Shown here: positions 52,223-60,312 of the stretch, in pieces | Layout of the letters: each line of letters starts with the position of its first letter | Numbering within the stretch: the stretch's first letter is position 1 | NCBI GenBank assembly: GCA_016744855.1 | Contig: JADGDO010000004.1 | Coordinates: forward strand, 184,583 to 248,582 | Length of the DNA: 64,000 nucleotides | Direction of reading: 5' to 3' | Origin: Candidatus Fermentibacteraceae bacterium | GTDB lineage: Bacteria > Fermentibacterota > Fermentibacteria > Fermentibacterales > JCC-6 | Notes under the pieces: generated by a model | The model's input: the letters and a program-made list of their open reading frames with translations, nothing else | Told to the model about the DNA's origin: nothing | The model's database searches: none | Program-made: the position numbers and the translations under genes

Positions 52223-53148
52223 AGATTGTCTCCCGACACTCTCGAGTCAAACGAAAGATCAAAATCAACGCTTCCTGCATCAATAATGTATGCACCCAGG
52301 AGAGAATCAACGCTGTTGACCGAATAAGTTCTACCATTGGTATCTTCACCAGAAAGCCAGAATATCTCTTCATCAGAGTACATTCGTATACGTGACCAGG
52401 ATGAAAGGGGGGGCTCAATGTTGAAAGAAGCACTCATTTCTCCCTCTTCATTGAAGAGGTCAAGTATACAGAGTGAATCATAAGGCAGTGCGGGAACTAA
52501 ATCTGCTGAGTATCTGCCCGTTCCAACGGTGAGTTCCGTGTTTTCGGAAGAAACGAATTCTGCCGGGAAAACCACAATAGTTGCTTCAGCTATTGTATCA
52601 ATCTGAAGTGTGTATTCAACACAAGTATTTGAAATATCTCTTACGGTTATGTTGAAAAGTCCGGGATTCAGCCAGATATTTATGGCTTCTCCGGTGAAAA
52701 TGACCTCTGGTGTGAGTATCTCACCCGGGAAACCGCAGGAATCAGAAACTGTTATAGAGACAATCTGAAGGGGTGAGGTATTTGCAATGAAGAGTTTCGT
52801 TGAACCATACATCCTGGTAATTAGCTTTCCGAATTCCCTTTTCATTCTGTCAAAAACTATGGTTGAAGAGTCAACTGCTGCAAAGGAGAGATATCTGTAG
52901 GAAAGATCTGATGAAGTGAAGCCAATCATAGCAGGATAAAACATATAGGGCAGACTGATGATTGCCGATTCACCATCGGGGATTGATGAGTCTAGCAGGT
53001 TCTCCGATACTGTTTTTTCACTCGGCATTACTGCATAAAGAGCTGTCAGGTCTCCTGAACCCGTCTCGTTTGTTATTGTTACAGTTGAAACAGCGTTCTG
53101 GGGAAAATTTAGAAAATGCAGGAAACCAATGAGTAGATGCAGTAACAT
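52219..53148 (-). CDS. secreted protein with diverged copies of the window's repeat module
   Basis: The 309-residue protein has a signal sequence (LLHLLIGFLHFLNFPQNAVS) and at least two, probably three, diverged copies of the roughly 80-residue module that fills the genes at 56-60 kb. The copies begin VTITNETGSGDLTALYAV, TKLFIANTSPLQIVSITVSD and FVSSENTELTVGTGRYSA; the middle one keeps the LNPGLFNITVRD pattern that corresponds to PGTYDIxVxD. The WG and acidic-loop signatures are lost. ATG 53148 is behind AGGGGGG; the earlier start at 53181 has none. It overlaps the glycosyltransferase gene by four bases. Confidence 0.7.
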   Translation of the reverse strand: MLLHLLIGFLHFLNFPQNAVSTVTITNETGSGDLTALYAVMPSEKTVSENLLDSSIPDGESAIISLPYMFYPAMIGFTSSDLSYRYLSFAAVDSSTIVFDRMKREFGKLITRMYGSTKLFIANTSPLQIVSITVSDSCGFPGEILTPEVIFTGEAINIWLNPGLFNITVRDISNTCVEYTLQIDTIAEATIVVFPAEFVSSENTELTVGTGRYSADLVPALPYDSLCILDLFNEEGEMSASFNIEPPLSSWSRIRMYSDEEIFWLSGEDTNGRTYSVNSVDSLLGAYIIDAGSVDFDLSFDSRVSGDNL

Positions 53149-53265
53149 GTGACCCCCCTGAAAACAAAAACACAAGACCAAAGTTTTGAAGACGACAACA
53201 TACCCAGTTGAATCAGGTTTACATCAATCGACGCTGAAAGATAATATACAGATGATGAAGCTCTC

Positions 53266-53490
53266 ATGAAAGGTTCTGTATCGGACGTTAGTTTAGTAGT
53301 TCTCGGGGCTACATGTGCTGTTAATAGGGGCGCTGCAGGAACGCTTTCGGCTCTGTTTAAAAACCTTTGGAAAAGGAATCCAGATGCAGAGTTTAGGTTT
53401 TTTCTATCTACCCGAACACGGATGAACTTTGTAAACAGCAGGGTTGAAATTGTATACCTGTCGGTTGTACAGCTTGTTCTGTTGTTATCA
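53266..53490 (+). pseudogene. truncated polysaccharide pyruvyltransferase-like remnant
   Basis: The first 45 residues or so (SLVVLGATCAVNRGAAGTLSALF, then RNPDAEFRFF) resemble the N-terminus of polysaccharide pyruvyltransferases of the WcaK/CsaB type, which are normally 350-400 residues long. The frame soon loses likeness and runs into the 3' end of the minus-strand gene at 53488. So this is probably a remnant, left when the neighbouring block was inserted or deleted. A short real protein is not excluded. Confidence 0.5.
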
Positions 53491-54378
53491 ATCTTCCATT
53501 TTTTTCAGAATCAGAGCAGTTATGAAAATGGTTAGCTCCCCAAGAGTAAACCAGAATCTGCTTGTTATTGCAATTGAAGCAGGAAGAGCTCCGGTTAGTC
53601 CTATTGATTCACAAACTGCCAGGATTACAGATTCTCTGACACCGATACCACCAGGGGCTATCAGCACAAGCATCCCTGCACAAACTGCAAATGGAAATGC
53701 TAGTGCAATAAATGGGGAAACAAATTGACCCGAGTTAATCCATGATGAGAGAAAAAAGAAGCCAGTGCTTATCGATAGCCAATAGGCCAGATGGATGGGA
53801 AGGAGTTTTAGGATTAGTGATGAAGATGGCATTTGAATGTTGATTGTACGGTGAAGCAATTTATCAATGAGCTTCGTTAGAAGACGGATTGCTCCCGGAT
53901 GAAACAGAAAAACAACAAGTCCACTCCAAAGAAGAATTATGGGGATGATGCCTGTGAGAATTGAACCTGTTTTCAGCATCACAATTGATCCCATAGCGAG
54001 ACCTGTGATTATTGCCAGGATCTGATCTGTAAGTGCAGCAATAGATAAGAGAGATACAGGCAATCCCTTTTCTTTATTGAGATAGCCGGTTTTACCGATT
54101 ATCATAAACACTTTTCCGGGAATGTATTTTGAAAAAACAGGCAGACCTACTGAGATAATACTTTCTTTAACGGTAGCATTGATATCCATTGCCTTGAGAA
54201 CTAATTTCCAGCGTATTGAGAGTAGAAAGAAAGATAGAAATAGAAAAAACAGAGACATAAGCAGCTGGGAATGAGAAGAATTCTCTGGAAGTTCGATGTG
54301 ATTGCCACTTAGCAATTTTACTACGAGAAAGACAAGAGAAAGATATACAAGGATATTGAACCAGTGTTTCTTTATCAT
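53488..54378 (-). CDS. lysylphosphatidylglycerol synthase-type membrane protein (UPF0104)
   Basis: The 296-residue protein has about eight membrane helices and the UPF0104/AglD-family marks: FSKYIPGKVFMIIGK near residue 83 and LIAPGGIGVRESVI near 245. The family includes the flippase part of MprF and many proteins placed beside glycan-building genes. Only the membrane part is present; no aminoacyl-transfer domain follows. It overlaps the sulfotransferase gene by ATGA, and the block is AT-rich. Confidence 0.85.
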   Translation of the reverse strand: MIKKHWFNILVYLSLVFLVVKLLSGNHIELPENSSHSQLLMSLFFLFLSFFLLSIRWKLVLKAMDINATVKESIISVGLPVFSKYIPGKVFMIIGKTGYLNKEKGLPVSLLSIAALTDQILAIITGLAMGSIVMLKTGSILTGIIPIILLWSGLVVFLFHPGAIRLLTKLIDKLLHRTINIQMPSSSLILKLLPIHLAYWLSISTGFFFLSSWINSGQFVSPFIALAFPFAVCAGMLVLIAPGGIGVRESVILAVCESIGLTGALPASIAITSRFWFTLGELTIFITALILKKMED

Positions 54379-55136
54379 ATGCTGTACTTGAATTCCTTCA
54401 ACTCTTTGGTACAGTTCTCCAGAAGAAATGAAGAGTATTTTGTAGTTATCCTGTTGGGTTCTTTCTTTTTAGATGATGTATTTTTGGGAACGCTTAACCA
54501 TTTTGAATTTTCTTCTGAAGTTAATGCAGAGAAACCAAGAAATTCTCTAACACTGTTTAGTGTGGAGCTGGATAGATCATTGTCTGAAGAAAAAAGATCC
54601 TCGAATTTAACGAGAAGGTAAGGATTCGTCTCTTTTGTCTGTGCAATCACAGAGTTCACAAGACACCACCTGAGAAAGAGAACTTCATATGGGTCTTTAC
54701 CAGGATTATCAATGTTCTCTAGCCAAAAAGGGATATATCTGGCAGTAAATCCTTTGTAACCTTTCCAGAAGCCGTGCCCCATATGAGAAATAGCATAGTT
54801 AACAGGATGTCTTATCAAGTGTACTACTCTAATCCCTTCAATTTTACCGTTTAGTGAAGGGATGCATCCGAAAAGAAAATTGTTTGATTCGATGTAATGA
54901 TCTATGCTTTTACTAGACAGAATTGATTTCCTGAAGCCTTTGTACAAGGTTCCGGTCAAGTTTGAAAAAGAATTTGAAGAGATGATCATGTTAGAGAGGA
55001 ATTTGAAAATTCTTGAAGGGGGGGGTTCGTGTAAACATAGTGTTTTTGTGCATGTTTCTGTCAGATAGTCCTCGAAAAACATTGTTCCAGTTCTTCCGGT
55101 AGAAGTAATAAGAGAAAGGTTGTTTATGCCATCCAT
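54375..55136 (-). CDS. sulfotransferase-like protein
   Basis: The 253-residue protein has the two PAPS-binding motifs of sulfotransferases: the 5'-phosphosulphate loop SLITSTGRTGTMFFEDYL at the start and the 3'-phosphate motif VVHLIRHPVNYAISHMG near residue 125. It would transfer sulphate from PAPS to a glycan or small molecule. No signal peptide or membrane helix is seen. Sampled GC near its start is about 35%, lower than the core. Together with the flippase-type protein next to it, it suggests modification of a surface glycan. Confidence 0.82.
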   Translation of the reverse strand: MDGINNLSLITSTGRTGTMFFEDYLTETCTKTLCLHEPPPSRIFKFLSNMIISSNSFSNLTGTLYKGFRKSILSSKSIDHYIESNNFLFGCIPSLNGKIEGIRVVHLIRHPVNYAISHMGHGFWKGYKGFTARYIPFWLENIDNPGKDPYEVLFLRWCLVNSVIAQTKETNPYLLVKFEDLFSSDNDLSSSTLNSVREFLGFSALTSEENSKWLSVPKNTSSKKKEPNRITTKYSSFLLENCTKELKEFKYSI

Positions 55137-55296
55137 TAATAATATCTCCCCGCAAAGTTTTTGTTATCTGAACAGAACTTACGATACATACATAATTTTC
55201 CCATTCAAACCAATATTGATTATTGTATAGTTGAATCATTAAGGACCACTGAATCCGTTTTGCGAGACATATCAAACATGTGAGGATCAACAAAAA

Positions 55297-56139
55297 ATGA
55301 AACATGAGCCGTGGGAACTGGTTAAGAAGGCGCAGGAGATACTGCATCAGGCTGGTCAGGAATGTGTTTGTAATACGAGCATGATGGGTGAGTTGACCGG
55401 GATTACAGATGAGCTGGAACAAGCATTAAGTGGGGATGAGCCTACGGCGGGAGAAGTTCTGCGCATACTTGGGCACGAGCTTAAATCACCCGTGGCTGCT
55501 ATTGTGAGTTTGCTGCATGCTGTTGAGATCGGTTATGTGAAGAATCCTGAAAATTCTATGAGGATGATTGGGCGGGCTCGAAAGAGGGCAGAAGAGCTGG
55601 TTCCGCTGGTAGATGATATAATGGTGCTTGGAAACCTGTCCGGGGCAGATGCATCTCACCTCGATGAGAAAGTAAGCATGATGGCTGTATGCCGTAGTGT
55701 TCACGAGCTGATGGAGCTGATGTTCCTCGAGAAGGGGATTTGTTTCGAATTTTCATTCCCTGAGGGAGAGCCATTCCTTCCGGTTCGTGGTAAAGAAAGT
55801 TTTCTGCGGAGGGTAGTTCAGAACCTTTGTGTGAATGCTTTCAAGTACAACAGAACGGGTGGATGTATTTATCTAAGGGTATTTTCTCAGGATTCAACAG
55901 TTGTTGTTGAGGTTCGCGATACCGGTATGGGTATTCCGGAGGAGGATCTTCCTCATGTGTTTGCATTTTTGTACAGAGGCAGACAAGCTAAACGGAATCC
56001 TGATGGTGGTCTCGGTCTGGGGCTTTCAATGGTGAAACAGATAGTTGAGGTACACGGTGGAACCATCGATGCTGAGAGCGAAGAGGGAAAGGGAACGACT
56101 ATGACCGTTCGCCTTCCCCTATGCAGTGGCTGTGAGTGA
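55297..56139 (+). CDS. soluble sensor histidine kinase
   Basis: The 280-residue kinase has no membrane segment. A short N-terminal helical part (1-50, with the pair CVC at about 23-25) leads to a HisKA domain with ILGHELKSPVAAIVS (His60) and a HATPase domain with NLCVNAFKYN, DTGMGIP, and GGLGLGLSMVK. It should phosphorylate a response regulator, but none is encoded beside it, so it is an orphan. It is divergent from the sulfotransferase gene and convergent with the module-bearing lipoprotein cluster. Confidence 0.9.
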   Translation: MKHEPWELVKKAQEILHQAGQECVCNTSMMGELTGITDELEQALSGDEPTAGEVLRILGHELKSPVAAIVSLLHAVEIGYVKNPENSMRMIGRARKRAEELVPLVDDIMVLGNLSGADASHLDEKVSMMAVCRSVHELMELMFLEKGICFEFSFPEGEPFLPVRGKESFLRRVVQNLCVNAFKYNRTGGCIYLRVFSQDSTVVVEVRDTGMGIPEEDLPHVFAFLYRGRQAKRNPDGGLGLGLSMVKQIVEVHGGTIDAESEEGKGTTMTVRLPLCSGCE

Positions 56140-56163
56140 GCAGCCTGCTCACTTGAATCAGCC

Positions 56164-56814
56164 TCAACCGCCGCTTGAATCGATATCATCAAGAGTGACA
56201 CCCCAGGAGTATCCGTTTTCATCAATGATTACGCTCCACCTGGTGTAGGTGTCTCCATCTACGTCTTCTATGTAGATATCATAAGTATCAGCTTGGACAT
56301 AGGCTGTGTATGTGTCTGCGGGGTATAGTATAGCACCGTCTATGTGGTTGTTACCCCATGAATCACCGTCTGAGGGTGAGATCCAGACACCGTGTATATC
56401 CCAGTTTTCAAGGTCGTTTGTAATTGCAACCGGGCACTGACCTGCGTTTGTAAGATTTGCATCCGATTGAGAGCTCGATGTGTCTATGTCTTCAAGGGTA
56501 ACGGTCCAGCTGAAGCCTTCAGAACCTATCCTGATATCCCTCAATGTATATGTATCGAGGTCTTCATCAGTAACCTGAATATCGTAAATGCCGGGTTGAA
56601 CCATTACTTCAGCAGTTTTGCCCGGGATTAGTATGTCTGCATCCGGAAGGTGATTGGAACCCCATACAGTATCGGTTTCACGGCTGATATATACACACTC
56701 AATGTTGTAGTTTTCCAGCCCGTTGGTGACTGAAAGGGGTACTTTTTCAAGGCATCCTGCAGAGAAGAAAATCGTAGCTGCAGCTAGAATGGATACAAGA
56801 AATTTCAATTTCAA
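56164..56814 (-). CDS. lipoprotein with two copies of the 80-residue module
   Basis: The 216-residue protein has a lipoprotein signal ending FFSAGC (Cys21), then two module copies. Copy one runs about 25-110 (VTNGLENYNIECVYIS, VWGSNHLPDADILIPG, PGIYDIQVTDEDLDTYT, FSWTVTLEDID). Copy two runs about 120-213 (ITNDLENWDIHGVWIS, SWGNNHI, DTYDIYIEDVDGDTYTRW, YSWGVTLDDID). The acidic loop D-x-D-G-D-x-Y-T looks able to bind a metal such as calcium, but that is inference. It starts at a TTG and is last in the row of minus-strand relatives. Confidence 0.85.
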   Translation of the reverse strand: MKLKFLVSILAAATIFFSAGCLEKVPLSVTNGLENYNIECVYISRETDTVWGSNHLPDADILIPGKTAEVMVQPGIYDIQVTDEDLDTYTLRDIRIGSEGFSWTVTLEDIDTSSSQSDANLTNAGQCPVAITNDLENWDIHGVWISPSDGDSWGNNHIDGAILYPADTYTAYVQADTYDIYIEDVDGDTYTRWSVIIDENGYSWGVTLDDIDSSGG

Positions 56815-56840
56815 AGTGGCCTGCTTTCTGTTACTTATTA

Positions 56841-57170
56841 CTAATCAATGTCAGTGGGGATAACTTCCCACACAAAGTCTTCAGTTTTTATCTCTATGTC
56901 CCATATTGTGTATGTGTAGCCCCTGCTGTCAACGATCTGGAGGTCATACGTGTCCGGAAGAACTGTTATTTCATGGGATTCTCCGGGAAGAAGCACTTTC
57001 CATTCAGGAAGGGAGTTGATTCCCCACTCATCCTCTGAACCGCTGCTTACGTAGATGTACTCAATGTTCTTTTCTTCCAATCCATTAGTAATCACAATTT
57101 TTGCCGGGTCGAAACAGCCCGTTGTTACCAGAAACAGAAGAAGAATTGCAGCAATAAAAAATTTTGGCAT
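56841..57170 (-). CDS. lipoprotein with one copy of the 80-residue module
   Basis: The 109-residue protein is the smallest member: a lipoprotein signal ending LVTTGC (Cys19), then a single module (VITNGLEEKNIEYIYVS, EWGINSLPEWKVLLPG, PDTYDLQIVDSRGYTYT, VWEVIPTDID). As it has nothing else, it shows that the module can stand alone as a lipid-anchored unit. GGAG precedes the ATG by five bases. Confidence 0.85.
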   Translation of the reverse strand: MPKFFIAAILLLFLVTTGCFDPAKIVITNGLEEKNIEYIYVSSGSEDEWGINSLPEWKVLLPGESHEITVLPDTYDLQIVDSRGYTYTIWDIEIKTEDFVWEVIPTDID

Positions 57171-57340
57171 AGATGCTCCGTTTCAAATTATCTGGGTGAC
57201 AGGTAATTGATTCTTACACGCACAAGGGCTAAACACTACAATATGAGATTTGACCAATGAAAAACAGTCTGTTTGCTAAAAAACAGGGGGCAATGAATGC
57301 CCCCTGCTAATAAAAAATACTTTGGTAACGGGTTCAGGAC

Positions 57341-58297
57341 CTAGTCCATGTCGGAAAGTTCGACTTCCCAGTAGAAACCGTTTTCATCAACATCAATACC
57401 CCAGAGAGTATAGGTGTCGCCGTCGCCGTCTTCAACCTTGAAATCATAGGTATCACCGGCAGGAAGGTAGAATGTGAATTCCTCGCCTGGCTCAAGAAGC
57501 TCTGATCCAAGACGGTCGTCGCCCCATGGTCCATCGCTTGGGTCACCGTATGCATACCAGATTGTCCAGTCTCCGAGACCATTGTAAATAGTGATAGCGG
57601 CTTCACCATCTGCACCCTCGGTGGATGCATATGAGTTATCCATATCATCAAGAACAACATCCCATACAAAGCCGTCGGCGTCAACATAAACATCCCAGAG
57701 GATGTATTCGTCGTCATCTTCGTCGATGCACTTGAAATCGTAATAGTCTCCGGACATTACCTCAAAAGAGATAGACTCGCCTGGTGCAAGAAGCTCGGAA
57801 CCGAAACGGTCGTCGCCCCAGCTTTCGTCGGAGGAAGGGCTGCAATAAGCATACCAGAGGGTCCAGCTACCAAGTTCATTATTGATAGTAACTGTTGTCT
57901 CTTCGCCTTCTACAACATCGGTCATCCAGTCACCGTCATCGAGTGTTACTGCCCATTCGTAACCGTCTTCATCAATTTCAACGCCCCAGAGGGTGTAGGA
58001 ATCGCCATCTTCATCAAAAAGCATGATGTCGTATGTGTTTGCTTCGTCGAGAACGATTGTAACTTCTTCACCATCAAGAAGAGGTGTCTCTATACGGTTG
58101 TCGCCCCATGCTCCGTCAGAAGGATCAATCATGATCTCTTCAATATTCCAGCCACCGAGCTCGTTGATAATAACAACTTCGACAGTTGCATTTTCATCTG
58201 TATCTGGAGTATCTGCAACAGGTGCTTCATTGCCACCGCAGGCAATAAACAGCACTGGCAATACTGCAAGCGCTAAAAGAAGGTTTAGTTTCTTCAT
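57341..58297 (-). CDS. lipoprotein with three copies of the 80-residue module
   Basis: The 318-residue protein has a lipoprotein signal ending VLFIACGG (Cys20), an acidic linker (DTPDTDEN), and three copies in tandem at about 39-122, 134-218 and 232-318. All keep the marks: NELGGWNIEEIMIDPSDGAW, WGDNRI, WGDDRF and WGDDRL, YDIMLFDEDGDSYTLW, YDFKVEDGDGDTYTLW, then WAVTLDDGD, WDVVLDDMD and WEVELSDMD. The protein is very acidic, so it may bind cations. It is the best copy set for building a profile. GGAG is ahead of the ATG. Confidence 0.88.
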   Translation of the reverse strand: MKKLNLLLALAVLPVLFIACGGNEAPVADTPDTDENATVEVVIINELGGWNIEEIMIDPSDGAWGDNRIETPLLDGEEVTIVLDEANTYDIMLFDEDGDSYTLWGVEIDEDGYEWAVTLDDGDWMTDVVEGEETTVTINNELGSWTLWYAYCSPSSDESWGDDRFGSELLAPGESISFEVMSGDYYDFKCIDEDDDEYILWDVYVDADGFVWDVVLDDMDNSYASTEGADGEAAITIYNGLGDWTIWYAYGDPSDGPWGDDRLGSELLEPGEEFTFYLPAGDTYDFKVEDGDGDTYTLWGIDVDENGFYWEVELSDMD

Positions 58298-58457
58298 AGT
58301 ATCTCCAATTCTTTTTTAATTCCAAACTGACATTCGAACAATACGTTAACAGGTGAACCTGCTGAAACGACATTAAGCGCTATGATAAGGCTATCTTCTG
58401 TACAGGTAAAGCCCTCTAGTCAGACGAGAGATACGTGAAGTGGAACTTGTTACGGGT

Positions 58458-59411
58458 TCAGGGTATGAAACGATCCAGATCATCCATTGTGATATCCCAG
58501 TGGAGGGGTTCCTCTGATATTATAACTGAAAGTCGAGTGTAGTTGTCGTTGTCTTCATCTACAACCCTGATGTCGTACTTGCCAGGGTCCAATAGTAGCG
58601 AATACTGCTGCTTTGGTTCGATTCCTCCGGTAGATATGTGGTTCTCGCTCCATGGTTCCTCAGAAGAAATTCTGTGATACACACCGGTTATAATCCAGTC
58701 ATCAAGAGCGTTGCATAGAACAACTCTGCTTGTTCCAGTGCCTGACTCCTCAGGAGGAGTAACGTAGCATTCTCCTGTGATATCCCAACCACGGTTATCT
58801 CCCGTTTCCAGCTCAACAGTTTCATGGGAGTACTTTGCTCGTTCATCATCTTCTGCTGTAAGGAAGTAGGTACCAGGGGCCACCCGAATATTTAGTGCTC
58901 TTCCCGGGAATAGGATGAAAGCACCCAGTATGTCTTCGCTGTTCTCTACATCTTCCAGGCGGCCGGCCATTCTGAGCCAGTAGATGTCTCTTTCCGGAAG
59001 GGTATTCACAACCCTGAGCGTAGAAGAACCGTTACCTGTCCAGAATTCTCCCCCGGATTCTATTGTGTTTTCAAACACCGTTCTGTTTTCCATCGAAATG
59101 TCGAGATAGATAGATTCGCTCGAATTTGTAGCATCAACTACGAAATTGTAAACACCACCATCTGTGTCTATAGCTTGAAATTCTGAGTATTTAGCCGGTA
59201 GAGGAACCCTGTAGGAGTCTCCGGGTAGCAATTGGTATTCAAGTATGCTTGACGTCTCGTTAGCGGGATAGATTTCCTGAAGGGTTATGTCCGGAAGGAC
59301 ATTTGTTATCTGCAAATACATTTCTTTCCGGGCTTCGGGCTTTCTGGTAAAAACTAGAACTGCAATTGCGAGAGCAACAACAGAAACAATGATGTATTTA
59401 GATCGGTTCAT
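58458..59411 (-). CDS. membrane-anchored protein with three diverged module copies
   Basis: The 317-residue protein has an uncut-looking N-terminal membrane helix (KYIIVSVVALAIAVLVF) and no lipobox. Two diverged copies come first (from about 33 and 128, with LQITNVLPDITLQEIYPA and LRVVNTLPERDIYWLRMA), and a good copy follows at the end (VVLCNALDDWIITGVYHR, WSENHI, PGKYDIRVVDEDNDNYTR, HWDITMDDLD). The gene overlaps the upstream relative by 14 bases, so the two are coupled. Confidence 0.82.
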   Translation of the reverse strand: MNRSKYIIVSVVALAIAVLVFTRKPEARKEMYLQITNVLPDITLQEIYPANETSSILEYQLLPGDSYRVPLPAKYSEFQAIDTDGGVYNFVVDATNSSESIYLDISMENRTVFENTIESGGEFWTGNGSSTLRVVNTLPERDIYWLRMAGRLEDVENSEDILGAFILFPGRALNIRVAPGTYFLTAEDDERAKYSHETVELETGDNRGWDITGECYVTPPEESGTGTSRVVLCNALDDWIITGVYHRISSEEPWSENHISTGGIEPKQQYSLLLDPGKYDIRVVDEDNDNYTRLSVIISEEPLHWDITMDDLDRFIP

Positions 59412-60180
59412 CCCTGTCCATCTCTGTTACCGGCCAAAAAACACCCTCTTCATTCAGCTCTACCTGCCACAGGGTGTAGGTATTTCCCTCAGAATCCACC
59501 AGCTGAATATCGTATACATCTTCTTCGAGCCAGATCCCAATTTCAGAACCGCTCCCGAGGATGCTTGAAGCAAGCCAATCTTCTCCCCAGGAATCACTGT
59601 TGCTAGGAGAGCAGTAAACATTCCATAAAGAAAGGTTGGTGAGGTCATTTCTCAGACCGAATTCGCAGGTACCGTTTCCAAGAGAAATGTAAGTCGGCGT
59701 CGATGATGTTTCATTAAAGGAATTTTGCTCAGTCGGAGGAATCCCTTCCATGATTTCAGCTAGAAAGGAGTTCAGCATCGGAACAAGATTTAGTTTCCAC
59801 TGTCGTCCTTCCATAAGAAACTCGTATGTATCTACCGAATTACCCTGTCCTGATTGCAGAAGAGCTCTGTCATTTCTGAAGTTTATCGAAATGATCGTTT
59901 CAGAAAAAGAAAGCAGATCGGTGTCTGAAACAAGAGAGGCTAGCAACTCCTCACCCTGATTATTAAATGGCACTCCAGCTTCTGTATAGATTGTTGCAAT
60001 CTCGTCGAGAAGCTGTATGCTTCCCTCGGAAAGACCTTTTGAAAGATCGTTCCAGTTCTCCTCATCGGCATATTCGATCAAGCTATTGTAGTTTTCAACA
60101 ACCTCTCTCTGATCACTGCTCCAACCGATACATGCAACCATCAACATAAGAAGTGCCGTAACCAGAAGTTCCTTTTTCAA
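59398..60180 (-). CDS. lipoprotein with a helical N-terminal domain and one module copy
   Basis: The 260-residue protein begins at a TTG at 60180, seven bases behind AAAGGAG, which places a lipoprotein signal (ending MLMVAC, Cys17) at the N-terminus; a longer frame to 60246 lacks such a site. Residues 20-160 form a separate alpha/beta domain I do not recognise (EVVENYNSLIEYADEENWND). The last 90 residues are one module copy (LRNDLTNLSLWNVYCSPSNS, WGEDWL, DVYDIQLVDSEGNTYTLW, FWPVTEMDRD). It leads the row of minus-strand relatives. Confidence 0.82.
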   Translation of the reverse strand: MKKELLVTALLMLMVACIGWSSDQREVVENYNSLIEYADEENWNDLSKGLSEGSIQLLDEIATIYTEAGVPFNNQGEELLASLVSDTDLLSFSETIISINFRNDRALLQSGQGNSVDTYEFLMEGRQWKLNLVPMLNSFLAEIMEGIPPTEQNSFNETSSTPTYISLGNGTCEFGLRNDLTNLSLWNVYCSPSNSDSWGEDWLASSILGSGSEIGIWLEEDVYDIQLVDSEGNTYTLWQVELNEEGVFWPVTEMDRDEPI

Positions 60181-60312
60181 AACAAGCTCCTTTCCTGAGT
60201 TTCTCTCGTGCGAGACACTACCCGTTTGAGAGCTGTCGGTCAACATCTACCTGTTGATCTTTTTGACTATCGGTTATTATAGGAGATAATCAAAGACCAA
60301 CCGGAGGAGTTT

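Noticed and set aside
54991..55422. Minus-strand frame across the gap between sulfotransferase and histidine kinase genes
   Set aside because: It overlaps both well-supported genes in other frames and has no ribosome binding site.
59411..59568. Plus-strand frames opposite the module cluster
   Set aside because: They are shadows of the minus-strand module genes, whose marks repeat from gene to gene.
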